This document shows positions 18,356 through 26,516 of a stretch of 64,000 bases of DNA, piece after piece. Made by a program: the position numbers and the translations under genes. The stretch spans positions 496,001 through 560,000 of the forward strand of contig NZ_PIQJ01000001.1 of the NCBI RefSeq assembly GCF_004214835.1. Reading direction: 5' to 3'. The stretch comes from Pseudidiomarina tainanensis (GTDB lineage Bacteria > Pseudomonadota > Gammaproteobacteria > Enterobacterales > Alteromonadaceae). Every line of letters starts with the position of its first letter. Within the stretch, counting starts at the first letter, position 1. The notes under the pieces were generated by a model. It was given only the letters and a program-made list of their open reading frames with translations, made no database searches and was not told the DNA's origin.

Positions 18356-19512
18356 GCAAGTCTGTTCGCAGTCCAATAGGAATTGTTTGGCGCAAAGAAT
18401 TAAAAGACGCTATTCGTGATAAACGCTCAGTTATGGCCGCTATGTCTTACGCATTTTTCGGCCCATTGTTAATGGCTGTTGCCTTTTATGTCATGATCAG
18501 TCAATTGACGGATCCGAGTGATGTTGAAATCGATATTAAAGGCGCAGAACACGCACCGGCACTCATCGAATATTTACAACAGCAAGGTATTGTTGAACGT
18601 GAAAAGGCGTGGCCAGCAGGGCAGCAACCTATTGAGTTAGTGATCGGTGAGAGTTGGGCCGATGATATCGCTAAAGCGCAGCCGGCGCCGATTACGTTAA
18701 CCGCTGACTTTAGTGCGACTAAACAACGTTCGGATATTCGCCGTATTGAGAAAGCTATTGAAGGCTACGGTAGTAAACTCTCGTTTATTCGTATGCAAAT
18801 GCGCGGGCTCGACCCACGCGTGGTGCAGCCTATTGACTTAGTGAAACACGACACGGCAACCAAAGGCTCGCGCTCGGCTATTCTCATGGGCAGTGTCCTG
18901 ATATTTATCCTGTTGTCAGTGTTCTTTTCAGGTATGAATGTAGCGATTGATATCAGTGCCGGTGAGCGTGAACGTAACTCACTCGAACTGCTATTGTCAC
19001 AACCGCTTAGTTCGCATCAGCTGGTGCTTGGTAAAGCATTTGCAGCGAGTTGTTTTGCGATGTTTGGTGGCATTTTGAGTGTCGTGCTGATACCGCTAAT
19101 CTTCCGCTTTTTGCCACTACACGATATTGGGATTAGCGTCGCCATTGAATGGCCGATGATGTTGCTGATGGTGTTGATGCTGGCGCCATTAGCGTTATTT
19201 GCAACCGCACTGCAGTTGTTTGTCAGCTTCCGCGCAAAAAGCTTTAAAGAAGCTCAAACGTATATCTCATTTTTGCTGATGTTACCGATGCTTGCGGTAT
19301 TTGGCGTTGAATTTGCGCGCCTTAAGAACCCAGTACTGTACTATTTGCCGCTGACGGGACAACACCAAGCGCTACTCGATATTATTAAGGGCGAGGCGTT
19401 GCAGTGGTTGCCGTTGGTGGTGAGTGGGGTGGTAACGGCAATTGTGAGTTTGTTGATTATTCGCGTGATTGGTCGGATGCTCGCCAGCGAAAAAGTCGTC
19501 TTCGGTCTTTAA
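18352..19512 (+). CDS. ABC transporter permease, NatB-like (ABC-2 family)
   Basis: 386 residues. One N-terminal membrane segment (about 32-50), a large extracytoplasmic domain, then about five membrane segments from residue 175 on (SAILMGSVLIFILLSVFFSG onwards). The stretch DISAGERERNSLELLLSQPLS is the ABC-2 coupling-helix signature. It pairs with the ATPase that overlaps it by 4 bp. NatB-type permeases export Na+ or toxic compounds; this role is inferred from family resemblance only. Confidence 0.88.
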   Translation: MSKSVRSPIGIVWRKELKDAIRDKRSVMAAMSYAFFGPLLMAVAFYVMISQLTDPSDVEIDIKGAEHAPALIEYLQQQGIVEREKAWPAGQQPIELVIGESWADDIAKAQPAPITLTADFSATKQRSDIRRIEKAIEGYGSKLSFIRMQMRGLDPRVVQPIDLVKHDTATKGSRSAILMGSVLIFILLSVFFSGMNVAIDISAGERERNSLELLLSQPLSSHQLVLGKAFAASCFAMFGGILSVVLIPLIFRFLPLHDIGISVAIEWPMMLLMVLMLAPLALFATALQLFVSFRAKSFKEAQTYISFLLMLPMLAVFGVEFARLKNPVLYYLPLTGQHQALLDIIKGEALQWLPLVVSGVVTAIVSLLIIRVIGRMLASEKVVFGL

Positions 19513-19515
19513 ACC

Positions 19516-19651
19516 CAAAAACGATATTAGCTATTGGATATTGGATATTAGAAAAGTAATAAATACCCGTTTACATCACATCCATTATCCATTAGCTAAT
19601 ATCGAACTTGCACTTCGAATATCTAATATCCAATAGCTAATATCGACTTTG
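19516..19651. repeat. Class A heptamer inverted-repeat element, copy 3
   Basis: Frame CAAAAACG (19516-19523) and CGACTTTG (19644-19651). Left arm of four heptamers from 19524; two right arms, the inner ending at CGAACTTG (about 19602-19609). It overlaps the end of the minus-strand oxidoreductase, whose final Arg-Tyr-stop is read from it. Confidence 0.92.
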
Positions 19652-20965
19652 AATTTGATAGTAAAGCCACTGGCCGAGGCGGCGCAGTTGCGGCAGAGGA
19701 AACTTCGGTAACGGCGACTCATAAAACGGTAGCGCTGGAAGCTTCTCGCCCATCGCTAACTGTGCGACTCTTTGACCCGCTAACTGCGTAAACGTCACCC
19801 CTGCGCCACAATAGCCCATGCTCGTAAATACGTTTGCGGCTGGGCTATAAATGCGCGGGTAGTCATCTAGCGCCACCGATACCCAACCACTCCAACTGTA
19901 TTCAGGTTTCTCTTGGCTCAATTGCTTTAACGCTGGAAAAGTATCAGCCATAGCACTCAATAAATGGCGCTGATAACGCTCCTTGTGGGCATCTTTGCCA
20001 CGAATGGCACCGCGTCCACCAAATAATAGGCGACCATCGGGCAACAGCCGGAAGTAATATTTGAGTGTGCGAGTATCCATGACGAGTTCGTGCGGAGCAA
20101 CACCAATGGCGGCGCGCTCGGAATCAGTTAATTGGCGCGTAACCAAGACACTCGAGAGAACCGGTAGGCTGCGTCCGTGAATGGCTGGGTGTAAATGGTT
20201 AGGCGTATAACCATTAGTGGCAACAATCACTTTGTTCGCAACAATACTGCCGCGTGGCGTCGTTAATTGATGCTGACCGTTACTGAGTGTTTGCCAATGT
20301 TCAACTGGTGCATTTTCAACTAGGGTGGCACCGGCAGCGACTGCTTGCCGTGCAACACTTGCAAGCAACAACAGTGGGTTCACTCCAAAACTTTGCGGAA
20401 AGTGAATGGCCGCAAACGCTTGTGGACTTTTCACTCGGGCCTGAATTGCGTCGTAATCAAGCCAGTTTGTGTTCGGCTCATATTGGCATAACGCCCGATA
20501 TTGTTGCTCAAGCTCGCCTATTGCTGCGGACTTGTGAGCAATTTTCAAATAGCCACCACGTTGGACTTGCAGCTGTTCTGGACAAGCCTGCAGGTGACGC
20601 TCAAGACGTTCAAAGGCGAGTTGATATTCATTTTGAATTGCTTGCGCGACGGCCTCACCGCAGCGTTTCTTCCAAGCAACATAACCCAAGCGACCAGTGC
20701 CTGGCATTGCAAAGCCGGCATTGCGCGTTGAACACCCCCAGCCGAGCTGATTCGCCTCCACCACAACAACGCGTTGTTGAAAGCGCTCAGCGAGCTCAAG
20801 GGCAGCGTTCAGACCGGTATAGCCGGCGCCAATCACCACAATATCAGCTTGTTCAGGTAAGGTGTCGGCGCATTGCGGCCACGAAGTTTGGGTGTGTGCG
20901 TGCCAATAGCTGGCAGGATAGGGTTGATTGGGGCCTGGATTTTTGTCGTGAAGAGGATCGTACAT
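19637..20965 (-). CDS. FAD-dependent amine/amino-acid oxidoreductase (PuuB/DAO-like)
   Basis: 442 residues. The N-terminal FAD-binding motif is VVIGAGYTGLNAALELAERF (about 44-63), followed by GWGCSTRNAGFAMPG, the pattern of gamma-glutamylputrescine oxidase-like DAO-family enzymes. The distal NGYTPNHL and MGYCGAGVTFTQLAGQRVA blocks complete the flavin site. It probably oxidises an amine or amino acid; no puu genes are nearby, so putrescine use is unproven. It is followed 19 bp upstream by the GNAT gene on the same strand. The C-terminal Arg-Tyr and the stop come from a class A repeat. Confidence 0.85.
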   Translation of the reverse strand: MYDPLHDKNPGPNQPYPASYWHAHTQTSWPQCADTLPEQADIVVIGAGYTGLNAALELAERFQQRVVVVEANQLGWGCSTRNAGFAMPGTGRLGYVAWKKRCGEAVAQAIQNEYQLAFERLERHLQACPEQLQVQRGGYLKIAHKSAAIGELEQQYRALCQYEPNTNWLDYDAIQARVKSPQAFAAIHFPQSFGVNPLLLLASVARQAVAAGATLVENAPVEHWQTLSNGQHQLTTPRGSIVANKVIVATNGYTPNHLHPAIHGRSLPVLSSVLVTRQLTDSERAAIGVAPHELVMDTRTLKYYFRLLPDGRLLFGGRGAIRGKDAHKERYQRHLLSAMADTFPALKQLSQEKPEYSWSGWVSVALDDYPRIYSPAANVFTSMGYCGAGVTFTQLAGQRVAQLAMGEKLPALPFYESPLPKFPLPQLRRLGQWLYYQIQSRY

Positions 20966-20984
20966 TGCACCAGGCCTTATTGAA

Positions 20985-21545
20985 TCAATTAAATTTAAGT
21001 ATCATCTCACCCGCGGTGCAATAGCACACACCGTCGCAGACAGGGCAGTGGTAGCCTTCGTTAATGGATAGGTCATACCAACGCTTATCGTGCTCCTGAA
21101 TCAATTCACCTCCACAGCGGGTGAAGTATTCGAACGCCGCGTTATCAGGACTCTGCATCCAAATATGTGCTAAACCCGCCGTGCATCCGAGTTTTTTCGC
21201 TTCAGCAATCGAATGGTCAAGCAAGCCACGACCAATACCACCGCCACGTACGTCGGGGTCAACGGCCACACACTTGAAGTAGCACAGTTGTTCAGCTGGC
21301 ACTGGCCAATCAGATGGGCTGCAATGGCCATCAATATCCCAGTTGCCCGGCGCAAACGTCAGCCGAATACCGGCCAATTTGCCATCGGCAAACGCTAACC
21401 AATTCAGGTTGATATCGCCAACGCGGCCGCGCTGATCATAATCCGCAAGCGACTCTGGCGTTAAGTAGTTATCGCCATGTACGCGGTTGCCTAATTCAAG
21501 TACGGCCGCGTAATCGGCGGCCGTCATTTGTCTATATTCAATCAT
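20985..21545 (-). CDS. GNAT acetyltransferase with C-terminal Cys cluster
   Basis: 186 residues. The acetyl-CoA site is FKCVAVDPDVRGGGIGRGLL (about 90-109), the R/Q-x-x-G-x-G/A signature. Unusually, the C-terminus carries HCPVCDGVCYC (His166, Cys167, Cys170, Cys174, Cys176), a pattern that could bind a metal. Several other cysteines are present (75, 88, 92, 121, 144). It is transcribed towards the oxidoreductase and separated from it by 19 bp, so it probably leads that operon. The acceptor is unknown. Confidence 0.82.
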   Translation of the reverse strand: MIEYRQMTAADYAAVLELGNRVHGDNYLTPESLADYDQRGRVGDINLNWLAFADGKLAGIRLTFAPGNWDIDGHCSPSDWPVPAEQLCYFKCVAVDPDVRGGGIGRGLLDHSIAEAKKLGCTAGLAHIWMQSPDNAAFEYFTRCGGELIQEHDKRWYDLSINEGYHCPVCDGVCYCTAGEMILKFN

Positions 21546-21551
21546 AAAAAC

Positions 21552-21637
21552 CAGGTTCGATATTAGATATTAGATATTGGATATTAGTAAGAGCGGCATC
21601 GCTAATATCTAATATCCAAATGCTAATATCGTTTTCG
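21552..21637. repeat. Class A heptamer inverted-repeat element, copy 4
   Basis: Left frame CAGGTTCG, four heptamers (three ATATTAG, one ATATTGG), a 14-base centre, four reverse-complement heptamers including the variant CCAAATG, right frame CGTTTTCG. It fills the gap between the GNAT start and the ahcY stop. Confidence 0.92.
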
Positions 21638-21641
21638 TATT

Positions 21642-23006
21642 TTAGTAGCGGTAGTCGTCGGACTTAAACGGTCCTTCAACAGCCACGTGAATATAATCAG
21701 CTTGCTGCTGAGTCAATTTCGTCATCACACCACCGAAACCCTGCACCATATAACGCGCAACTTCTTCATCCAATTGCTTAGGTAATACTTCAACGCGCAA
21801 CTTGGCAGCTTTCTCAGCCGCTGGCAAATCAGCAAACTTCTCGTCAAATAAGTGCATTTGCGCCAATACCTGGTTGGCAAAAGAACCATCCATGATACGG
21901 CTTGGGTGACCCGTTGCGTTGCCTAAGTTTACCAAACGGCCTTCTGATAACAACAGCAAGTAATCGTTCTCATCATCGCTACGATGAATTTTATGCACCT
22001 GAGGCTTCACTTCATCCCAGCGCCAGTTTTCACGCATAAATTTGGTGTCGATTTCGTTATCGAAGTGACCAATGTTACAAACCACAGCAGTTGATTTCAA
22101 CGCTGCCAACATGTGACGGTCACACACATTGACGTTACCGGTGGTGGTGACAATCAAATCGATGTTTTGCAACAAGTCGCGATTGATGCCATCGGCAGAG
22201 TTCGTGTTAACACCATTGATGTACGGCGATACAACCTCATAGCCGTCCATACATGCCTGCATAGCACAAATCGGATCCACTTCAGTGATTTTGACGATCA
22301 TGCCTTCTTGGCGCAGACTTGCCGCTGAACCTTTACCAACATCACCGTAGCCAACGACCAAAGCTTTCTTACCTGATAATAAGTGGTCGGTTGCACGCTT
22401 GATCGCGTCGTTTAACGAGTGACGGCAACCATATTTGTTGTCGTTTTTCGATTTGGTAACCGAGTCATTCACGTTGATTGCAGGTACTTTTAAGGTGCCG
22501 TGCTTGAGCATTTCCAATAAACGATGCACACCGGTTGTGGTTTCTTCGGTGATACCGTGAATTTTATCGAGCATGTGCGGATATTTTTCGTGAATCAGCA
22601 GGGTTAAGTCACCGCCGTCATCCAAAATCATGTTGGCATCCCACAACTCACCGTCTTTATGACAAGTTTGCTCGAGGCACCATTCATATTCTTCTTCAGT
22701 TTCACCTTTCCAAGCAAACACTGGCACACCAGCGGCTGCCATAGCTGCTGCTGCGTGGTCTTGCGTCGAGAAGATGTTGCAAGATGACCAGCGCACTTCA
22801 GCACCAAGCTCAATCAAGGTCTCAATCAAAACCGCAGTTTGAATGGTCATGTGAATGCAGCCGATGATGCGAGCACCAGATAGCGGCTTGCTATCAGCAT
22901 ATTTACGACGAATGGTCATCAATGCTGGCATTTCAGATTCTGCGATAGCAATTTCTTTACGGCCCCAATCGGCCAAGCTAATGTCTGCGACTTTGTAATC
23001 TTGCAT
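21642..23006 (-). CDS. ahcY: S-adenosylhomocysteine hydrolase
   Basis: 454 residues; splits SAH to homocysteine and adenosine, relieving inhibition of methyltransferases. Visible motifs: N-terminal [21 protein letters not shown] style block, [19 protein letters not shown] with the catalytic Lys/Asp region, the NAD-binding [12 protein letters not shown], and C-terminal KSDDYRY, the universal Lys-x-x-x-Tyr-Arg-Tyr tail. Adenosine kinase follows on the same strand after a class A repeat, so the two products of SAH breakdown can be handled together. No SAH riboswitch is evident in the short upstream region. Confidence 0.97.
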   Translation of the reverse strand: MQDYKVADISLADWGRKEIAIAESEMPALMTIRRKYADSKPLSGARIIGCIHMTIQTAVLIETLIELGAEVRWSSCNIFSTQDHAAAAMAAAGVPVFAWKGETEEEYEWCLEQTCHKDGELWDANMILDDGGDLTLLIHEKYPHMLDKIHGITEETTTGVHRLLEMLKHGTLKVPAINVNDSVTKSKNDNKYGCRHSLNDAIKRATDHLLSGKKALVVGYGDVGKGSAASLRQEGMIVKITEVDPICAMQACMDGYEVVSPYINGVNTNSADGINRDLLQNIDLIVTTTGNVNVCDRHMLAALKSTAVVCNIGHFDNEIDTKFMRENWRWDEVKPQVHKIHRSDDENDYLLLLSEGRLVNLGNATGHPSRIMDGSFANQVLAQMHLFDEKFADLPAAEKAAKLRVEVLPKQLDEEVARYMVQGFGGVMTKLTQQQADYIHVAVEGPFKSDDYRY

Positions 23007-23035
23007 AAATACCTCTTAATTCGTTACTCAAAAAG

Positions 23036-23127
23036 CGAGTTCGATATTAGCTATTGGATATTAGATATTAGAGAAAATCGAAACATCAGGGCTAATATCT
23101 AATATCCAATAGCTAATATCATGTTTG
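23036..23127. repeat. Class A heptamer inverted-repeat element, copy 5 (cleanest copy)
   Basis: Left frame CGAGTTCG. Four heptamers: ATATTAG, CTATTGG, ATATTAG, ATATTAG. A 20-base centre, then CTAATAT, CTAATAT, CCAATAG, CTAATAT and the right frame CATGTTTG. The arms are perfectly complementary over four heptamers. It lies between ahcY and the adenosine kinase gene. Confidence 0.95.
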
Positions 23128-23130
23128 CTT

Positions 23131-24144
23131 TTAATTAAATTCGGGTTCGTGCTGGAGGCGAATCAACAACTGCTGCTGCCGATCAAGACTCAACCGAGGA
23201 CCAAAATTCGATACCACCTCGGCTGCCGCATGGCTCGCCAACAAACCACATGCCGCCAATGAATAATTACGCGTGAGCCCATACATCATGGCACCAGCAA
23301 ACATGTCACCCGCACCATTGGTATCAACCGCTTTAACTTTTACGCCAGGAATCACCACCTGGCGTTCGCCGTCGCCTAGTAAAGCGCCGTTCTTGCCTAG
23401 TGTAATCGCGACCAAATCGGCATGCTGTTGTAATTGCTGCAGCGCTTCTTGTACGTCTGTGGTGCCCGTTAAGATCCCAGCTTCTTCTTCATTACAGAAT
23501 AGAACGTCAACGCCACCATCAAGAATCAAATCGATGCCATCACGGAAATACTTCACCATGGCTGGATCGGAACAGGTGACAGCGATTTTCGTACCGTTGG
23601 CACGGGCAATCTCTTTCGCGCGAACGATAGCTTCACGCGCGACCATTGAGGTGACCAGGTACCCTTCAATGTAGAGATACTGAGCGCGCGCAATCGCGTC
23701 TTCATCAAGCTCGTCAACAGATAGATCGGCAGTGATACCCAAGTAGGTGCGCATCGTACGTTCGGCGTCTGGGGTGACCATCACCAAACAGCGACCGGTT
23801 TTACCTTCGTGCTTTTGGCTACCTGTATTGGTGGTAATGCCAACTTGCTCCAAATCTTCACAATAAAATTTGCCAGCGTGGTCATCAGCAACTTTACAGC
23901 AATAAAATGCTTTGCCGCCAAACTGGGCAAAACCCACTAACGAGTTGGCTGCAGAACCACCGCCAGATTGCTTCTTTAATTCGCCGCGTTGAGCCAATAA
24001 CTTGATAAGGCGCTCTTGGTCCTCATCTTCTATCAGTGTCATCATGCCTTTTTCAATTTGATGCTGCTGTAGAAATTCGTCTGTGACTTCAAATTCCTGA
24101 TCAACGAGCGCGTTGCCAATTCCAACGATATCAATAGGTTCCAT
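23131..24144 (-). CDS. Adenosine kinase (PfkB family)
   Basis: 337 residues from the chosen start. PfkB-family sugar kinase: QSGGGSAANSLVGFAQFGG (substrate and lid region) and the catalytic DTNGAGDMFAGAMMYG near residue 285, with the anion hole and base Asp. Proteins of this type annotated adenosine kinase phosphorylate adenosine to AMP. I choose the ATG at 24144 (MEPIDIVGIGNALVDQ) after GAGAAAGG; in-frame ATGs at 24168 and 24183 are possible, but the latter sits against the folE2 terminator. Position next to ahcY supports adenosine as substrate. Confidence 0.85.
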   Translation of the reverse strand: MEPIDIVGIGNALVDQEFEVTDEFLQQHQIEKGMMTLIEDEDQERLIKLLAQRGELKKQSGGGSAANSLVGFAQFGGKAFYCCKVADDHAGKFYCEDLEQVGITTNTGSQKHEGKTGRCLVMVTPDAERTMRTYLGITADLSVDELDEDAIARAQYLYIEGYLVTSMVAREAIVRAKEIARANGTKIAVTCSDPAMVKYFRDGIDLILDGGVDVLFCNEEEAGILTGTTDVQEALQQLQQHADLVAITLGKNGALLGDGERQVVIPGVKVKAVDTNGAGDMFAGAMMYGLTRNYSLAACGLLASHAAAEVVSNFGPRLSLDRQQQLLIRLQHEPEFN

Positions 24145-24184
24145 GCCTTTCTCGTATAAGGTTTTCATTACGTTATAAAACAAA

Positions 24185-24220
24185 AAAATCCGGCCGCAAA
24201 GTATACCGCAGCCGGATTAG
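24185..24220 (-). terminator. Rho-independent terminator after folE2 (minus strand)
   Basis: Read on the minus strand: AATCCGGC, a loop that includes a second paired TGCGG/CCGCA-like segment, GCCGGATT, then seven T. It lies between the folE2 stop and the adenosine kinase start and separates the two transcripts. Confidence 0.85.
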
Positions 24221-24236
24221 TAGGTCGATAAATTGG

Positions 24237-25175
24237 TTAAGCTTTGTAACCGCCAGGAACGCCCTTGGTGGTGATACTGACCGCATCATGTGCGTGGAGT
24301 GATTCGTAGTGATTTACACGAACCCAGAAGTCAGAGAATTGCGCCTGTAAATTCAATGCGTGCTGTAAGCGACGCGCAGCGTCCTCACAGAACATCAAGT
24401 TTTGTCCGTTGAGGCGTGCAAATTCTTGCTCGTCTTCGCGTTTTACGGCAGCTTGTACCGGCGTCTTCAACGCATCTTCAATGGCATCAATTAGGGCAAT
24501 AATCGGCAATTCACTCACGTTATCACCCATGATGACCTTCACTTGCGCAATGGAGCGCTGGCTGTGTGGCGTTGCCACGATACCTTGTGTGGTACCCAAC
24601 CAACGGTGCACTAATTCGGCATCAACTTCAGCATCAGTGCCAAACTGGTTGGCAAACGCATCTTGAATCAACTGACGGGCAAGCGCCGCTGAGCATGGAC
24701 AAGTGCTTGAATACGGTACTTCAACACCGAGTTCGAGGTTCAACTTGCCGCTGTCGTAACGACCAGTTACCGTCACCGGATACGCTTTCCAGCCCTGTTT
24801 TTTGCTGATCAACGACTTACGGCGCAAATGGTAATCGAAACTAAATTTCACGTAAGCTTGATCTGCAAGCCCATCGTGACTATCTATAAAGTCATGCAAT
24901 AATTTACCGAGTGAGTGATGGCTCAATACATCATTGTTTGATAGATCTTCCAACAATAGATACAAGCGAGACATATGTATGCCTTTCGCTTTCGGATCGG
25001 TAAGATTGACGAATGCATCAACATGCGCACTGACTGGGCGCTCAGGTTCTTGTGCAGCACCGACTACCAGAGGCATCTCGATATTGCTCATGCCGACCCA
25101 ATCGAGTTTGCCCTCGGTTTGTGCGCGAGTTTGATTGGCGATGTCTGGCATCATTGTTGGTGTAGCTGTTGGCAT
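24237..25175 (-). CDS. folE2: GTP cyclohydrolase I, type IB
   Basis: 312 residues. Makes 7,8-dihydroneopterin triphosphate, the first step of folate biosynthesis, using a metal other than zinc if needed. The COG1469 family blocks are clear: [13 protein letters not shown] at the N-terminus, [13 protein letters not shown], and [18 protein letters not shown] with the metal-binding cysteine. The family is often Zur-controlled, but I do not see a clear Zur box in the 158-bp upstream gap. Together with folA and thyA it supplies the folate cycle. Confidence 0.95.
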   Translation of the reverse strand: MPTATPTMMPDIANQTRAQTEGKLDWVGMSNIEMPLVVGAAQEPERPVSAHVDAFVNLTDPKAKGIHMSRLYLLLEDLSNNDVLSHHSLGKLLHDFIDSHDGLADQAYVKFSFDYHLRRKSLISKKQGWKAYPVTVTGRYDSGKLNLELGVEVPYSSTCPCSAALARQLIQDAFANQFGTDAEVDAELVHRWLGTTQGIVATPHSQRSIAQVKVIMGDNVSELPIIALIDAIEDALKTPVQAAVKREDEQEFARLNGQNLMFCEDAARRLQHALNLQAQFSDFWVRVNHYESLHAHDAVSITTKGVPGGYKA

Positions 25176-25333
25176 GCTTGTACGGCTCCAAACGTTAAAA
25201 ATACTGATCCCTGCGAAAGGGGGCGATAGTATACAAGAATTATGCTCAATACGGTAGTTTGCCAGATTGGGTTTATAACCGAAGGAAAAGTTTTCGATTA
25301 GGTGAATCGAAAAATATGGATAAGGAAACCACG

Positions 25334-25672
25334 ATGTTGGATGAAAAATTATTAGAGCAGTACCACGAGCTACTCGGAAATGAAGGTGTACACGAAATGT
25401 ACGATACCTTCAGTGACAACATTGCCGGTTATTTAGACCACCTTCAACATCTCGTAAAAAAGCGTGACGAAATAGAAACACGTCGGCAAGCTCATAAAGT
25501 GAAAGGCGCCTGTCGCGCTGTTGGGTTACGTCAATTAGCAAGTCAAATGGAGCGCTTAGAACGCGAAGATTGGCACTGGGATGATGCAGATGATTTGCTG
25601 GAGCAGTGGGCGATTGAATTGCCACTGCACCAGCATCAATTACGTCGCTGGTTACATGCTCGGGGCATTTAA
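25334..25672 (+). CDS. HPt (histidine phosphotransfer) protein
   Basis: 112 residues, a stand-alone HPt domain: four predicted helices with the phospho-accepting histidine at His54 in [14 protein letters not shown] use the ATG at 25334, which has AAGGA seven bases upstream; an ATG at 25316 and a TTG at 25259 are in frame. It is convergent with arcA and their ends overlap by 21 bp. Shewanella has a separated Arc phosphorelay in which a free HPt protein (HptA) feeds ArcA; this gene is a good candidate for the same job. The hybrid kinase that would feed it is not in the window. Confidence 0.82.
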   Translation: MLDEKLLEQYHELLGNEGVHEMYDTFSDNIAGYLDHLQHLVKKRDEIETRRQAHKVKGACRAVGLRQLASQMERLEREDWHWDDADDLLEQWAIELPLHQHQLRRWLHARGI

Positions 25673-26407
25673 CGACGGTTGCTCAAGGTGCTGAATTGAA
25701 ACATCACCAATGAAGCGATAGCCTTCACCATGAATGGTGGTAATCAGATTTGGTGAATCAGGTTGTGCTTCGAAATGACGACGGATGCGACGAATGGCAA
25801 CATCAACGGTGCGGTCATTCGGGCGCAATTCACGGTCGAGCATTTTCTTCACTAAGGTTTCACGGTCAAGGATTTTACCTGGGTTAGTCAGGAATAATTC
25901 CATCGCGCGATATTCACTTTTTGGTAAACGGAACATTTTACCGTCTGGTGAGAATAAGCAGCGACTGTCGCTCTCTAAACGCCAGCCATTGAATTCATAC
26001 ACCACACTGTCATGACCAACGTTTTTCTGCTGGCTCTTCAGTGCTTCGATTCGACGATACAAGTTGCGCACGCGAATAATTAGTTCTTTCGGATTGTAAG
26101 GCTTGATGAGGTAATCATCAGCGCCCAGTTCCAAGGCGAGTAAGCGATCTTCCTCAGCATCGCGACCAGTCAGGAATACTAAGCCAATGTTGTCGTTCTC
26201 GCGTAACTTTTCAGCAAGTTCGATACCGCTTTTACCGGGTAAGTTGACATCCATAATCACGAGGTCAATTTGCTGGCGAGCCATAATGCGTTGCATTTGC
26301 ATGCCATCGGCAGCATCAAACACGTCATAGCCTTCTTGCTGAAATAGGCGAGTTAGCGTATTTCGTGTGACAACTTCATCTTCAACGATTAGTAATCTGG
26401 CGCTCAT
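25652..26407 (-). CDS. arcA: Response regulator ArcA
   Basis: 251 residues. The receiver domain has the phospho-acceptor Asp53 in VIMDVNLPGKSG, the switch Thr in FLTGRD and Lys in DYLIKPYNP. The OmpR-type winged helix ends TTIHGEGYRFIGDV. Similarity to ArcA is strong throughout (LIVEDEVVTRNTL, RELRPNDRTVDVAIRRIRRHFE), much more than to TorR. ArcA represses aerobic respiration genes under low oxygen. The upstream in-frame extension to 26500 is rejected because it lacks family sequence. It follows the sensor kinase gene but has its own candidate promoter. Confidence 0.92.
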   Translation of the reverse strand: MSARLLIVEDEVVTRNTLTRLFQQEGYDVFDAADGMQMQRIMARQQIDLVIMDVNLPGKSGIELAEKLRENDNIGLVFLTGRDAEEDRLLALELGADDYLIKPYNPKELIIRVRNLYRRIEALKSQQKNVGHDSVVYEFNGWRLESDSRCLFSPDGKMFRLPKSEYRAMELFLTNPGKILDRETLVKKMLDRELRPNDRTVDVAIRRIRRHFEAQPDSPNLITTIHGEGYRFIGDVSIQHLEQPSLNAPSM

Positions 26408-26471
26408 AGAGGGTTCCAAGAATCTGTTAACATGTGTTGAAATTTGGTAATGAAATATAGTGTAGCATGCG

Positions 26472-26500
26472 ATTTTATATATAGCTTCATAATCATGCAA
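26472..26500 (-). promoter_or_regulatory. Candidate sigma-70 promoter of arcA
   Basis: On the minus strand: TTGCAT (26500-26495), 17-base AT-rich spacer, TAAAAT (26477-26472), about 65 bp before the arcA ATG. It lies in the 109-bp gap after the sensor kinase stop, so arcA need not depend on the upstream gene. Confidence 0.55.
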
Positions 26501-26516
26501 CTATTCTTACAAAAGT

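Noticed and set aside
23007..23040. SAH riboswitch upstream of ahcY
   Set aside because: The gap up to the repeat is under 40 bp, far too short, and no conserved motif is seen.
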